From assembly GCA_900169235.1 (NCBI GenBank), contig FWCC01000364.1, positions 1 through 64,000 on the forward strand: DNA of 64,000 bases, given 5' to 3'. Numbering within the stretch: position 1 is the stretch's first letter; each line of letters opens with the position of its first letter. Both the position numbers and the translations under genes were made by a program. Of the stretch, positions 10,906-22,648 are shown piece after piece. The notes beneath the pieces were generated by a model. That model was not told the origin of the DNA. It made no database searches and was given only the letters and a program-made list of their open reading frames with translations. This stretch comes from Zarea fungicola. Taxonomy: Eukaryota > Ascomycota > Sordariomycetes > Hypocreales > Cordycipitaceae.

Positions 10906-12315
10906 ACACGACATAGCAGTCTAAGGCGGAATGAGAAAAAATAAATAAATCTTTATATACTATTTCTCTTCTAAGTTTTGCTTCTTTGCTATCTTGAGAC
11001 GGATGTGAAGACGAGGCATTATAAAGTGTCGATACAAAGTTACAGTGACGTTGGTGTGAAGTGTGAATTCTGAAAAGTACTGCTCACTCTGTTAGAATAA
11101 GACTCCGCGAGATAAAGATGCAAAAAACCAATAGTTGAAGGAATCCAGTCAGGAAAATTTAAAGCATGTTTGTCCTCATTTTATTTCGGAACAGGTCTGT
11201 GTATGGTATCTTCATCATATTGGATGAAAAGGTAACGGCAAAGGGGGAAAAGAGATAGGGCTTACCAATTAACCAGCAGCTACGGAGGCTGTGTGCTACA
11301 AAAGCTTGTTAGTATCATACTGTGGCTGCAAATGCAGCTGCATCGAGACGCCAAGAGGCTTCTTGTGTTGTGGAAGAATGAGAAATTCTCTAGATTAGCT
11401 GGTGTGGGCCTTTTTGTAGCTCGACAAGTTGTGGCATCGGCTGCTCGGCGCTGGTAGTCCCGGCCTTGAACGGAGATCTCAAATACTCGCCAGGAAGGGT
11501 TTGCAGCGATCCAATATCGGGCAAGGTTTCCGTTTAATGTCTCTGCCAATCGGCAGGAGTTCCTAAATATTATATAGCGACGTGATATTTGGGAAATCCG
11601 CATTATTCGGGTAAGATGACCGGTTGGGTCATTTCCTCGACATGGCCAAGGACTGAGTCTGGCACCTGTGGCTTCTGTCCTTTCAGTACTTTTTTTTTTT
11701 TTTTTTTGGCTGGTCTGGAGAAATGGCCATACGCATCTATGTATGGATTCAGAATATGAGTTCATATTCAGTCGTCCATGGTATTGGGCGAGAGAGAAGA
11801 TGTTCAAGATTTTGCTTACGCATTACCTAGAGAGTTGGCAAGAAGCAAACTCAGCCGTATGCATGTTCATTATAAGCCCGCCACCATATTACTAGACCCT
11901 TTCTTGGTACAATCACTGCCATGGTCCCGCATAAAAATACGAGGTACAAGGCAACCTGCCTTTAACTTGTTGCCGCCAACTGGGCATTATTAGCGGGCCT
12001 CAGCGGACCGGCGACCCCAGTGTCCCCCGAAACCCCTCCATCAACTGGTCCCCTTCCATGGACCTTCAGCCGCTCGCCGCTCGCCGCTCACTGGCAGTTT
12101 GTTGATTGATTGATCGCCGCCGACTTTTCTCGTTGCCCACAGCAAGGTGGCAGGTTACAACTGCCCACTTTCTCGATCCTCCTTACGTCACGAGACTCTC
12201 GCAGCCTTGGGAACTACTCTTCCCGCTCCCCCATGGCCGCCTGCTAAACGTCCATTCATAACACAAAGGCGCTGTGCGATTGCTGCTGTCCATCGCACAG
12301 CTCTATACACAAACC
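10906..12315. other. Intergenic region and CPS1 promoter
   Basis: About 1.4 kb. It starts with AATAAA-like 3' end signals, contains a T18 run at 11690-11707, and ends in the promoter/leader of the CPS1-like gene with a threefold CGCTCGC repeat near 12070-12088. Open frames here are short and low complexity; I see no gene. Confidence 0.5.
11690..11707. repeat. Homopolymer T18 tract
   Basis: Eighteen consecutive T (plus strand) in the intergenic region. No function is assigned. Confidence 0.9.
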
Positions 12316-15300
12316 ATGGCGGACTATAACCATGAGCTTGCCGCCAGGCTCCAGGATCTTGAGCGCGAGCTTGAGGTAAGTTGTCGGCACCCAGACACGG
12401 CAACAGGATTCTTGCTAAGACACATTCCTGCAGGAAGGCGATATTACAGAGAAGGGGTAAGATGCATCATTCCCTGCGAACCCCATCACTTGTCACTAAT
12501 ATTTTATTCACAACTCTAGCTACCAGAAGCGTCGAGCCCTGATTATCTCCCAGTACGGATCCCCGCCGCCTCCTCCGCCTCAATCTGGCCTACGAGTTCA
12601 TTCAGTCGAAACCTCTTCGCATCCCGTCAATGATGGACATAGAGCATCTGCAATGGCTGCCATGGGACGCAATGCTGGGGCGCGTCCAGGTAGCAGCTCG
12701 TATTCGCTCCAGCAACCTGAAGATTCTTCTGATTATTCCCGCGGGTCGTGGGCGCCAACTCCCGATCACAACCCTGCAGCACTGCGACCCGGCGTTCCGA
12801 TGCAAGATAATAACCCGCATTCGACTACACATCGCGACTCGCTATTTCTAGGCCCCGGCGGCGGTATGGGCCCGCCTAGAAGCGAAACCATGGTGTCTGG
12901 AGACTATGCCTTCAGGCCTGACCAGCAGGGCAGCTACCCGCACTCGCAGCTACCCCCGCCTGATGGCAGAACGCACACGCTGCTTGATTCACAAGCATTC
13001 TTCTCCGATTTTGCTGGCCAGCAGCATTACGACCAACCGCAACAAGCTGACTACGGTGGGCATCAGAATCGCTACTCGTCCGGCGAGGCCTTCTCTCCCA
13101 CGGCGGCAATCCCCCCACCCATGCTAACAGCCAATGATCTACCGCCTCCCGAGGCCCTCCAGTACCAGCTGCCACTGGAGCCTCGTGAAGTGCCGTTTGA
13201 TATCATGGATCCCCACGATGCGACTATTTCAATGTCGAAATTCGATAACCTTGCGTTGCTGCTACGCCATCGCGGACGAACAATTGCCAAGACACCAGCC
13301 TTCTGGGTGCTAGACAGCAAGGGCAAAGAAACTGCCTCCATAACTTGGGACAAGTTTGCTTCCAGAGCTGAGAAGGTAGCTCAGGTCATTCGTGACAAGA
13401 GTTCTCTTTACCGCGGTGACCGTGTCGCTCTTGTTTATCGAGATGCCGAAGTAATTGACTTTGCCATTGCTCTTATGGGCTGCTTCATCGCAGGCGTTGT
13501 CGCAGTTCCAATCAATGACTTGCAAGACTACCAACGTCTTAACTACATCCTTACCTCGACTCAGGCCCACCTCGCCCTCACCACAGACAATAACCTAAAG
13601 ACGTTCCAGCGAGACATTACGGCACAGAAGCTCACATGGCCTCGTGGCGTTGAATGGTGGAAAACCAACGAGTTTGGGAGCTACCACCCAAAGAAGAAGG
13701 AAGATGTGCCTGCACTCAACGTTCCAGACTTGGCATACATTGAATTTTCGCGCGCCCCGACTGGTGACTTGAGAGGAGTTGTGCTTAGCCATCGCACCAT
13801 CATGCATCAAATGGCAACCCTTAGTGCTGTTATTGCCAATATGCCGGGCAACACTCCCGGAGACACATTTAATCCCTCGCTCCGTGACAAAAATGGACGC
13901 CTTATTGGCGGTCGCTCCCGTAGCGAATCAATCCTTTCCTACTTGGATCCTCGCCAAGGAATTGGTATGATTCTAGGTGTCCTGCTTACGGTATACGGCG
14001 GACACACCACCATCTGGTTTGATAACAAGGCCGTGGATGTGCCTGGCCTATATGCTCACTTAATCACCAAGTACAGGGCGACTGTAATGGTCGCTGACTA
14101 CCCTGGCTTAAAACGTGCTGCCTATAACTATCAGCAAGATCCAATGACGACCCGAAACTACAAAAAAGGCACCGAGCCGAATTTCCAGACTGTCAAGTTA
14201 TGCTTGATTGATACCCTGACTGTCGACAGCGAGTTTCATGAAGTTCTAGCGGACCGCTGGTTGCGACCACTGCGCAACCCGAGAGCACGCGACGTCGTAT
14301 CGCCGATGCTTTGCCTGCCGGAGCATGGAGGCATGGTTATCAGCTTACGCGATTGGATTGGTGGAGAGGAGCGCATGGGCGTTCCCCTGAAAGCAAAACA
14401 GGCCGAGCCCGAAGAAGTTGAAGAATCTGACGACAGCAGCGAAAAGGACGAGGCAAAGCCTGTTACTTCTAATGGATTCGGCAGCCTGCTGGGAGGAGGC
14501 ACTACGACCACGAAAGACCAGCAGGATTCTCAAACAGAAATGAACGAAGTTCTCCTCGACCGCGAAGCGCTCAAGACAAACGAGGTCGTTGTAGTTGCCT
14601 ATGGAGCAGAGGCCAGGAAAAAGGGATCCAACGACCCGGGTATGGTCCGCGTCGGTGCTTTCGGATACCCCATCCCAGATGCCACCCTTGCCGTTGTCGA
14701 TCCTGAGACTGGCTTGCTTGCCTCACCGCATTCTGTGGGCGAAATCTGGGTCGATTCACCTTCGCTATCGGGCGGCTTTTGGGCGCAACCAAAAAACACT
14801 GAGATCATTTTCCATGCGCGACCTTACAAATTTGACCCTGGTGAGGCTACACCTACCGCTGTGGAGCCCGAGTTTCTTCGCACTGGCCTTCTCGGCACTG
14901 TCATTGAAGGCAAGATCTTCATCCTCGGCTTGTATGAAGACCGCATTCGACAAAAGGTCGAGTGGGTGGAGCATGGTCACGAACTGGCCGAGTATCGATA
15001 CTTCTTTGTCCAGCACATGGTGGTCAGTATCGTGAAAAATGTCCCAAAAACATATGACTGCTCTGCATTCGATGTGTTTGTCAACGAGGAACACCTGCCT
15101 GTCGTGGTGCTAGAGACAGCTGCAGCATCAACGGCACCGCTTACTTCAGGAGGCCCGCCGAGACAGCCCGACATGGCTCTTTTGGATTCGCTTGCTGAGC
15201 GCTGTATGGAAGTGCTGATGCAAGAACATCACCTCCGGCTCTACTGCGTTATGATTACTGCCCCCAACTCGTTGCCAAGAGTAATGAAGAATGGCAGACG

Positions 15301-17961
15301 CGAGATTGGTAACATGTTGTGTCGCCGCGAATTTGACCTGGGGAACCTGCCTTGCGTTCATATAAAATTTGGAGTCGAGCATGCAGTCCTGAATCTTCCT
15401 ATTGGTGTTGATCCCATCGGCGGTATCTGGTCACAAGTATCTTCTGAGTCTCGTGAAAATGTGCTCATGACTTCTGAGAAACAGTACTCCGGCATTGATC
15501 GACGTGAGGTCGTAATTGACGACAGAACCTCGACACCGCTAAACAACTTCTCAAGCATCACTGATCTCATTCAATGGCGCGTTGCTCGCCAACCAGACGA
15601 ACTGGCCTACTGCACCATTGACGGCAGAGGGCGCGAGGGCAAAGGCATTACCTGGCGCAAGTTCGACTCTCGTGTTGCTGCCGTTGCCATGTACTTGAAG
15701 AACAAGGTCAAAGTACAACCCGGGGATCATCTTATTCTCATGTATACTCACTCTGAAGAGTTTGTGTTTGCCCTGCACGCCTGCATCAACCTTGGAGCCA
15801 TCGTCATTCCGTTGGCTCCACTTGACCAGAACCGATTGAACGAAGATGTGCCTGCCTTCCTTCATATTGTTTCTGATTACCGAATCAAGGCCGTGCTGGT
15901 CAACAGTGATGTCGATCATCTCATTAAACTCAAGCCGGTTTCAAGCCACATCAAGCAATCGGCACAAATTCTCAAGATATCTATTCCCAATCACTACAAC
16001 ACTTCGAAGCCGCCAAAGCAGAACAACGGCCTTAGGGACTTGGGACTGACCATCGATCCAGCTTGGATCCGACCTGGTCATCCAGTCATCATCTGGACAT
16101 ACTGGACTCCTGATCAGCGCCGGATTGCAGTTCAGCTTGGACACGACACGATCATGGGCATGTGCAAGGTTCAAAAAGAGACTTGCCAGATGACCAGCAG
16201 CAGGCCAGTTCTTGGTTGTGTCCGCAGTACGACTGGGCTTGGCTTCATCCACTCATGTCTGATGGGCATATATATTGGCACGCCAACTTACCTTTTGTCA
16301 CCTGTGGAGTTTGCACAGAATCCAATGTCACTATTCATGACTCTCGCGAGATACAAGATCAAAGACACGTATGCAACCGCCCAAATGCTAGACCATGCTA
16401 TGGCCACCATGCAAGCCAAGGCCTTTACTCTGCATGAATTGAAGAACATGATGATTTCGTCAGACAGCCGACCTCGTCCTGATATTTTCCAAAAAGTTCG
16501 TGCGCACTTTGCTCAAGGCGGTCTGGACCAGACAGCTATAAACACGGTGTATTCACATGTTCTTAATCCAATGATTGCGTCTCGATCATACATGTGTATA
16601 GAACCAATTGAGCTCTGCTTGGATACGAAGGCTCTGCGACGCGGCCTCATTATGCCTGTCGACCCCGACACGGATCCTAAAGCTCTACTTGTCCAAGACT
16701 CAGGAATGGTGCCAGTTTCCACACAGATTGCCATTGTCAACCCCGAAAGCCGAGTTCACTGCTTGGACGGCGAGTATGGTGAGATCTGGGTCGACTCTGA
16801 AGCGTGCGTGAAAGCCTTCTATGGCTCCAAGGATATATTTGACGCCGAGCGTTTTGATGGCCGTACTGTAGATGGTGATCCTGCTGTACAGTACGTGCGC
16901 ACCGGAGATTTAGGCTTCCTGTATAACGTCAGCAGACCTATTGGACCTGGCGGCGCCCTTGTTGATATGCAAGTTCTCTTTGTGCTTGGCGGAATTGGCG
17001 AGACATTTGAGATTAACGGCTTGAGTCATTTCCCGATGGACATTGAGGCTTCCGTGGAGCGATGCCATCGCAACGTCGTATCTAGTGGCTGGTACGTTTT
17101 GCTACCCCCCCCCCCTTTTTTTTTTTTTTGAATGAAACTAATTTTAGCAGTGCTGTTTTCCAAGCTGGCGGCCTTGTCGTCGTCCTCGTCGAAGTGAGCC
17201 GCAAGGCATATCTGGCCTCGATCGTGCCTGTTATTGTCAACGCAATTCTTAGTGAGCACCAAATTATTGTTGACATTGTGGCCTTTGTTAGCAAGGGTGA
17301 CTTCCCACGATCACGGCTGGGCGAGAAGCAACGCGGCAAGATCCTTGCAGGATGGGTTACCCGTAAACTGCGAACAATGGCGCAATTTGCCATTCGCGAT
17401 GTCGATCCGGCTGCGATGGGCGACGGCCCGGTTCCTGATGAAAACAGAAATTCAACTGGAAGCGTACGTAGCTCCGCCCTCCTCGCAGCTGGTGCAACTA
17501 GCCTGCGCAACGTTGAGAGTGCACCGCAGATTCCCGAGCATGAAGAGTATAATGATCGCTTCAATACCATGACCACCCTGCCACCACACCATGGCATGGT
17601 TCATGAAGATCAAGCAATGCCGACAGGCTATCTGCCTAGAGGGTCGATGTCTACGGCGGATGATTTCCTGCACGATAGCAGGAGAAACACGGCATCAGAC
17701 GATTATGGGTTGACTGCCCATGACACAGACCCAACCACCACATTTATTTCCGAACTCGACTCTACACCGACAATGAACCGTAGCAGTAATCAAAGCGCAC
17801 CGCAGATAAGACTGCCCGGAGTTGACGGTCGTGAGAGTATGGATCTGCTTGATGGAGAGAAGTTTGGCCATGACGACGAGGAAACTGAGTGGACGGCAGA
17901 TGCAATCATGCATATGAACCTTGCTGGCGACATGGACGACCAACGACAGGACATCCGATGA
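12316..17961 (+). CDS. CPS1: CPS1/DIP2-like protein with tandem AMP-binding (adenylation) domains
   Basis: Four exons, 12316-12375, 12434-12456 (a 23-nt microexon), 12520-17091 and 17151-17961, give about 1821 residues. The N-terminus (MADYNHELAARLQDLEREL, EGDITEKGYQKRR) matches a DMAP1-binding domain. Two adenylate-forming domains follow: about 265-940 (starting FDNLALLLRHRGRTIAK) and about 1035-1700 (starting NFSSITDLIQWRVARQPDE), with the usual TGDLG near the end of the second. This architecture is that of fungal Cps1 and animal DIP2, linked to acyl-chain/diacylglycerol metabolism and, in Cochliobolus, virulence. The last exon carries the conserved AVFQAGGLVVVLVEV block and a disordered Ser/Asp-rich tail. 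Intron 3 holds C11T14 and ends TTAGCAG, so two acceptors one codon apart are possible. I chose 17151. Confidence 0.93.
17105..17129. repeat. C11T14 homopolymer pair inside a CPS1 intron
   Basis: Eleven C followed by fourteen T lie in intron 3 of the CPS1-like gene, upstream of the acceptor, where they form an extreme polypyrimidine tract. Length is liable to sequencing error. Confidence 0.95.
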
Positions 17962-18360
17962 TCCTGCTCTGGATGCCTGTCTTGTTTTGGGAGCAGTATT
18001 CTTTTTATCTTTCCATCAGCCCAGGCGTTTTGAAAACGGGGATGAAAAGTATGGCGGTTTTGTTGACATAGCCTACGTTGTCGGACATTGCCTTGAACAT
18101 AGAGCACGATACACATATTTTTTGGCGTCAGCTCCTTTTGTCTCCCCTTTTTGTTTGTTTTGGCTTACCGCGCCCTTTGTTTTTTTGAGCATCAGTTTCA
18201 GCCTGTAGATAGATAGTTTAACTATAATGGAAACATAAGCCTACGCTTCTAGACACGTGAGCATGTGACAAACGATCATGTTAATTTACAAGAGTCGCAA
18301 TATACAATTCCAGTTTCAAGGTAACTGAAATAAAATAAATTAACACAGAGGTTTTATAAT
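17962..18360. other. Convergent intergenic region
   Basis: 399 bp between the stop of the CPS1-like gene and the stop of the low-complexity gene on the minus strand. It is T-rich then A-rich, with AATAAA-like sequence near 18330-18340. No gene is seen. Confidence 0.6.
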
Positions 18361-19527
18361 TCAATCCCAAGCTGCGAAAAGGGATCCTTGCGAGGCCACC
18401 TGTGCCACTGCCTCTCGCTTTGTCCCCTTCTCTCCCGTAGCGTTCTTCTCTTTGTTTTTCTTCTCGCTCCGCAACCGTAGAAGACTCGTTTTGCTTGATT
18501 TACCTCGCTGCTGCGTGTTTATGTAATACAAGTTGACTGCTGTCATAATAATCATAACCTTGCATCGATCTCCCAATAAACCCTCCGCCGCGCTGCCGCG
18601 TAGCTCTGCCTTGAAGAGCTTCTCATACGTCTTAAGAGTGCTTGAGTACGACAATACCCCCACAACCTCGCCGTCGTCACCCACTGAACTGGCTCCGGGC
18701 CGCCGCACGGCAGCCGCCTCCTCCAGCGTCTTGGGAAACTCGCAGTACGTACGCGGCGGTCCTCCTTTTTGCACAGCAAACTTCTCTTCTTCATGCGCCT
18801 GATGTGATAACTTGCGTACGAGGTGAAAGGTGGGGAAGGCGTCGCCACCGCTGCCGCTGCCGTGCGGCAAGGCGCTTCTCTCACCCCCAACGGCCCTGCA
18901 CCACGCAAACTCGGCCGTGTGGGATCCTACCTCTGCCGTACCGATATCAAGGGATAGCCGATACACGGGGGTTGGATCGGCTGGCGTCCGAGCCATTTCC
19001 ATAAAAACCCTGATATAGTTACCGCCGCCTCCGCCGCCTCCGCCGCCGCTGAATGTGGTCATTGGTGGTGGTGGTGGTGGTAGAATCAGCACGCTGCACA
19101 CTCCGTGCATGGACAATGGCTGCGAGCGAGGCTCCGCGGCGGCCGCCAGTACACATGCTCTGGAGTCGATCCCATTGTGCAGCTGCACGCCTGGGCTGGA
19201 TCCGAGAGCCGGGCTGCTCAACAAACCTCTGTGGTGGCCGGCGAAGAAGAGCTTGTCCGTTGTGTCGTCGACTTTGGCGCAGAGGTACAGACCACGACTG
19301 GATGTGCTCTTCATGCCGTAAAGAGCCTGCGGAATAGGCACGTAGGGCGTGAAATACGCTGCCTGGCGGTAGTTTGGTGGTGATGCCGGCGGTAACGGAG
19401 TGACAGCAGCCGTGGTGGTGCTCGGTGTTGCCGGTGTTTCCGGCTCTCTGGTGTAGGCTGGCAATTGTGTGTACGCGGGGAGAGCTTCGTCAGCAGCCTC
19501 TGCCGCTTTGTCTGTCTGCCTCAACAT
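18361..19527 (-). CDS. Hypothetical protein with poly-Gly and poly-Pro tracts
   Basis: Single exon, 388 residues from the ATG at 19527, chosen for its A at -3; an in-frame ATG at 19629 would add 34 residues. The N-terminal part is Pro/Thr/Ala-rich (LPAYTQLPAYTREPETPATP). The core runs from YGMKSTSSRGLYLCAKVDD through FFAGHHRGL, with a poly-Pro run, a poly-Gly run and the block NYIRVFMEMARTPADPTPVY. A beta-rich stretch with VYRLSLDIG and AEFAWCRAVGG could be a Tubby/LURP-one-like fold, but this is a guess. The C-terminus is basic (SEKKNKEKNATGEKGTK). No signal peptide is seen, though a hydrophobic patch (KVMIIMTAVNLYYI) lies near the end. I do not recognise a named family. Confidence 0.7.
   Translation of the reverse strand: MLRQTDKAAEAADEALPAYTQLPAYTREPETPATPSTTTAAVTPLPPASPPNYRQAAYFTPYVPIPQALYGMKSTSSRGLYLCAKVDDTTDKLFFAGHHRGLLSSPALGSSPGVQLHNGIDSRACVLAAAAEPRSQPLSMHGVCSVLILPPPPPPMTTFSGGGGGGGGGNYIRVFMEMARTPADPTPVYRLSLDIGTAEVGSHTAEFAWCRAVGGERSALPHGSGSGGDAFPTFHLVRKLSHQAHEEEKFAVQKGGPPRTYCEFPKTLEEAAAVRRPGASSVGDDGEVVGVLSYSSTLKTYEKLFKAELRGSAAEGLLGDRCKVMIIMTAVNLYYINTQQRGKSSKTSLLRLRSEKKNKEKNATGEKGTKREAVAQVASQGSLFAAWD
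19021..19081. repeat. Coding GGN/CCN microsatellites
   Basis: CCG/CCT triplets (19021-19051) encode the poly-Gly run and GGT triplets (about 19063-19081) the poly-Pro run of the minus-strand protein. Slippage here would change protein length without frameshift. Confidence 0.85.
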
Positions 19528-20143
19528 AGTTGCTTCTTCGCTTTTACTTTGTTGTTTGAGGCGTTGTAGCTGAGAAAACGAGGACTGGCTACATTGTCGT
19601 GATGCTGAAGCTATTTGGAATACTCTCATATGTGGAGTGAGGCTGCTGTGTCTTCAACGCCAACGAGAGAGGCTGAGCAGTTTTGGTTACCATATGACAT
19701 CATACCGCACAATAATGTCTTCAAAAGAAGAGTCAAAATGGACGAAAAATACTTGTTAAAATCAACTGGAATTTGGTATTCGCTTACAAAACAGGGCTTT
19801 GCGGCCATGCTAGACTCGGAATTACTGTTCCTTGGCTCAGGCCGGGTGTAAGGAGAACACTCCGCTGCTGAGAGGGTACGTGCTACAGCTTCGTCATCAG
19901 CGACGTTAACTGGAATGGGAAATAATCCAGAATATCATGGGGGTCGAAAGGTTTGGCGGATCGAAAGTAAGTACGTAGTTAAATCATGATATCACAGTGA
20001 ATCATGGTAGCACAATTTTCCTTCCAGTCAATAGATCGGTTACGTTTTATTTATCCAGGCCGTGTCCAAGGTAATAAAGTAAGGGGAGTATTACAAAATA
20101 ATGGAATTAAAGGAAAGAGAAAAATGAGACGAAGAAAATACTT
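19528..20143. other. Intergenic region
   Basis: 616 bp: promoter of the low-complexity gene, then the 3' flank of the App1 gene with A-rich sequence near 20095-20145. The one open frame (19615-19851) shows no protein-like features. Confidence 0.5.
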
Positions 20144-22648
20144 CTAATTATTCGTCTCCTCCATTACACGTTTAATAATCGCGATGGCCTCCGTCGACAC
20201 GTCCTCCCCACGTCGCCAGGTATATAAGACCACACCCAGCTGCTCCAGCTGCTCGTGTGCTCTCGCCACACGCCGGCGCCACATGTCCTGCTTCTTATTC
20301 ACACCCTGCGGACCCATTGTCGGCGATGATCCCGTCGGCGTAGCCACACCAGAACCCGTGCGTGAGCCCGATCGATAATACGACAAGCCTGTCGCGGCCG
20401 GGATTGGATTGGCTGCAGGCGGCAGAGGTTCGAAGTCGATATCCGAGTTGTACGACGTGCCCCGGTTGTGACCGAATAAGCGAGGACTGAGGTTTCGCAG
20501 GCTCGCCGGTCCGCGACGGCGTGGAAGCGGCGGCGGCGGCGTCATGCTTGGCGAGCCCGGTGCCGACCGTGCCGATGCGTCGTAGACGTCGCTGGGCATC
20601 TTCGACGACGCGGCCTTGCTGGAATTGCTTGAGACAAACGTTGCTTCCGTGGTTTTGATGCGCGGCGGCATTGGCGGAGGCATGTCGGCCGTCTTACTTC
20701 CGGAGGCGTCGTGGATGCCCAGACCTGTACCGTTGCTGCTCACAATGGAGGAATTGCCTCGCAGTGCCGCCGGCTTAGCGGGACGCGGCGGAGGAGGCTT
20801 GCGGCTCAGAAGGTCTGTAGCCGACATGGATTTCTGATTCCGCACCTGGGCCAGTGCGGCAGCATCGTCTATTTTGACCTCTCCCGGCTCCTCCGAAAAG
20901 TCAATGAGGGTGCCCATGGCTGGACCGGACGGCGGCTTCTCTTCGACTGGAGTGCTGCCTACTGGTGCCGAATTTTGGCGTGACCGGTTATTCAGATCCT
21001 GAGGGAGTCGACCGTCGTCCATGGCGAGGCTACCGAACCTCCGCTTCGTAAAATCGTACGCAGAGTCGAAATAACCCGGTCGCTCAGTAGTTGTTACATC
21101 GCGGATGAAGATGGCAAGGATACGACCAGGATTAGCAATCGCAAGATCGGTATATACCTCGAGGTCCGCTTCGCCGCTATCGCCGACTAGCAGGAACTTG
21201 CGCCCAGGAAAATCACGCAGCAGCCTCGCCAAGGTACTCTTTTTGCGTTCAGCAACGGGTTCAAAGATGCCCTGCAGCATGCCAGAGTACTGCTTCAGAT
21301 GAAGGGAGCCTGGCGGTAAACCGCCTAGTTTGAAGAAGCTCGCGAGCACAGGAAAGAGCTGCCAGGGACTGTTTGAGCAGTAGTGGAACTCAACGCCGAG
21401 CTTATGCATATCAGTATACCATTCCTGAACACCCTCCACAATTTGCCCGTGCAGCTCGTGAATAAAGGTATTGCGAAATATTTCTCGCGCACCACCCGAA
21501 ATGTTGGATTTCTTTATCGTATCGTCGATATCACTGATAAGACTGACACCCCGCGGTTCAGTGATTCTAACCGGCTGCGTGGCAGATAGAGCTTCGTTTG
21601 CAAGCACTCTTACATGTGTGGGGACAAAGTCTAGCGCTGCTCGTACGTTGAAGTGGCCAGCATCGTCCGTGAGCACCGTCCGTGATTGCGACTGGATATC
21701 GTTATAAAAGAATAGAGTAATGGGCAACCCAATACGAGGATTCGTCATAAAAGGGGCGATACGGGCCATGAGGTTGGCATTTGCAACAGCGAGCTCAGCC
21801 TCCGAGAGTTCGTTGATGTTGGACGATTGCCTGGCCCCGAACAGTGGACTGCCTGGTGCAGATTCTGGAGTTTGGCTGCCTCGCCGGCGCGATCGTCGCG
21901 AATACCAGGATTCTGACGTAGGCGCACTGCCATCATAAGGCTCTTCACTATAGCCACCGGCACCAGCAATCTGCTTCTCTTGTCGACCTCGCCGCTCGAT
22001 GGCTGCTGCTTCTTGCGCAATCTTTTCCTGCTCTTTCAGTTCTTCGTGTGCTTGCTGATGCGTCGGCGGCGTTGATGAGGTATTTGGGTCATTCGCCTCT
22101 GCTCGGGGTGCTGAAATACCACTGAGCTGTCGTGCAAGGCCAATAAGAATTCTGTTTCGACGTGTCATGGGGCCGCTTTGGGGGCTGTATATCCAGCCCC
22201 GGACATCGACATCTACCACTGCTCGTTCGTCCTCGTTTTTGCTAAACTCCTGGCGCCACCAATTCTCGTCGCGCACCAGCCCGTCTTGTAATTCTGGCGC
22301 CTGCGCCTGAGCTTGAAATTTAGACCAATCCCGCTTGCGATGGTGCTTCGCATACGAGGGAAATAGCACCATCTGTTCGTCGCCCTGCACTGTAATCGCT
22401 GCGTCCGGGAAAGCACCGGGAATGTGTATGTGACTCCTGCCGTCACCTTCTGATTCGGCCATCCTGGCCCGAGTCTGCGCGTACGACTCACGCATGTCTG
22501 TAACTGCCTGCTGGCTGGTCCGGTAAAGGCTGCCAGCCATCTCGGCAAGCTTCCTCCTTCTATAGCCTCGTTCACCCTGACTTGGTTGTTGAGCGTCGTC
22601 AGTCCCCATGACGGGCATGGTGCCCGTGGGGAGCCCAAAAGCAGGCAT
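20144..22648 (-). CDS. APP1: App1-type phosphatidate phosphatase (DUF2183)
   Basis: 834 residues from the ATG at 22648. The catalytic HAD-like motif DIDDT (in SLISDIDDTIKKSN) lies near residue 371, followed by the family blocks HYCSNSPWQLFPVL, PPGSLHLKQYSGML, KKSTLARLLRDFPGRKF and LVGDSGEADLEVY. Family knowledge: yeast App1 is a Mg-dependent phosphatidate phosphatase at cortical actin patches that makes diacylglycerol during endocytosis. The C-terminal third is disordered with Pro-rich SH3-type ligands (RKPPPPRPAKP, PPPMPPR, PPPPLPRRR), fitting recruitment by actin patch SH3 proteins. The frame stays open upstream to about 23030 with an Arg/Leu-rich, protein-like sequence but no ATG; an extra 5' exon is possible. 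Confidence 0.9.
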   Translation of the reverse strand: MPAFGLPTGTMPVMGTDDAQQPSQGERGYRRRKLAEMAGSLYRTSQQAVTDMRESYAQTRARMAESEGDGRSHIHIPGAFPDAAITVQGDEQMVLFPSYAKHHRKRDWSKFQAQAQAPELQDGLVRDENWWRQEFSKNEDERAVVDVDVRGWIYSPQSGPMTRRNRILIGLARQLSGISAPRAEANDPNTSSTPPTHQQAHEELKEQEKIAQEAAAIERRGRQEKQIAGAGGYSEEPYDGSAPTSESWYSRRSRRRGSQTPESAPGSPLFGARQSSNINELSEAELAVANANLMARIAPFMTNPRIGLPITLFFYNDIQSQSRTVLTDDAGHFNVRAALDFVPTHVRVLANEALSATQPVRITEPRGVSLISDIDDTIKKSNISGGAREIFRNTFIHELHGQIVEGVQEWYTDMHKLGVEFHYCSNSPWQLFPVLASFFKLGGLPPGSLHLKQYSGMLQGIFEPVAERKKSTLARLLRDFPGRKFLLVGDSGEADLEVYTDLAIANPGRILAIFIRDVTTTERPGYFDSAYDFTKRRFGSLAMDDGRLPQDLNNRSRQNSAPVGSTPVEEKPPSGPAMGTLIDFSEEPGEVKIDDAAALAQVRNQKSMSATDLLSRKPPPPRPAKPAALRGNSSIVSSNGTGLGIHDASGSKTADMPPPMPPRIKTTEATFVSSNSSKAASSKMPSDVYDASARSAPGSPSMTPPPPLPRRRGPASLRNLSPRLFGHNRGTSYNSDIDFEPLPPAANPIPAATGLSYYRSGSRTGSGVATPTGSSPTMGPQGVNKKQDMWRRRVARAHEQLEQLGVVLYTWRRGEDVSTEAIAIIKRVMEETNN

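Noticed and set aside
11280..11807. 175-codon minus-strand frame
   Set aside because: Its middle is a poly-Lys run from the T18 tract, and the rest lacks coding character or splice support.
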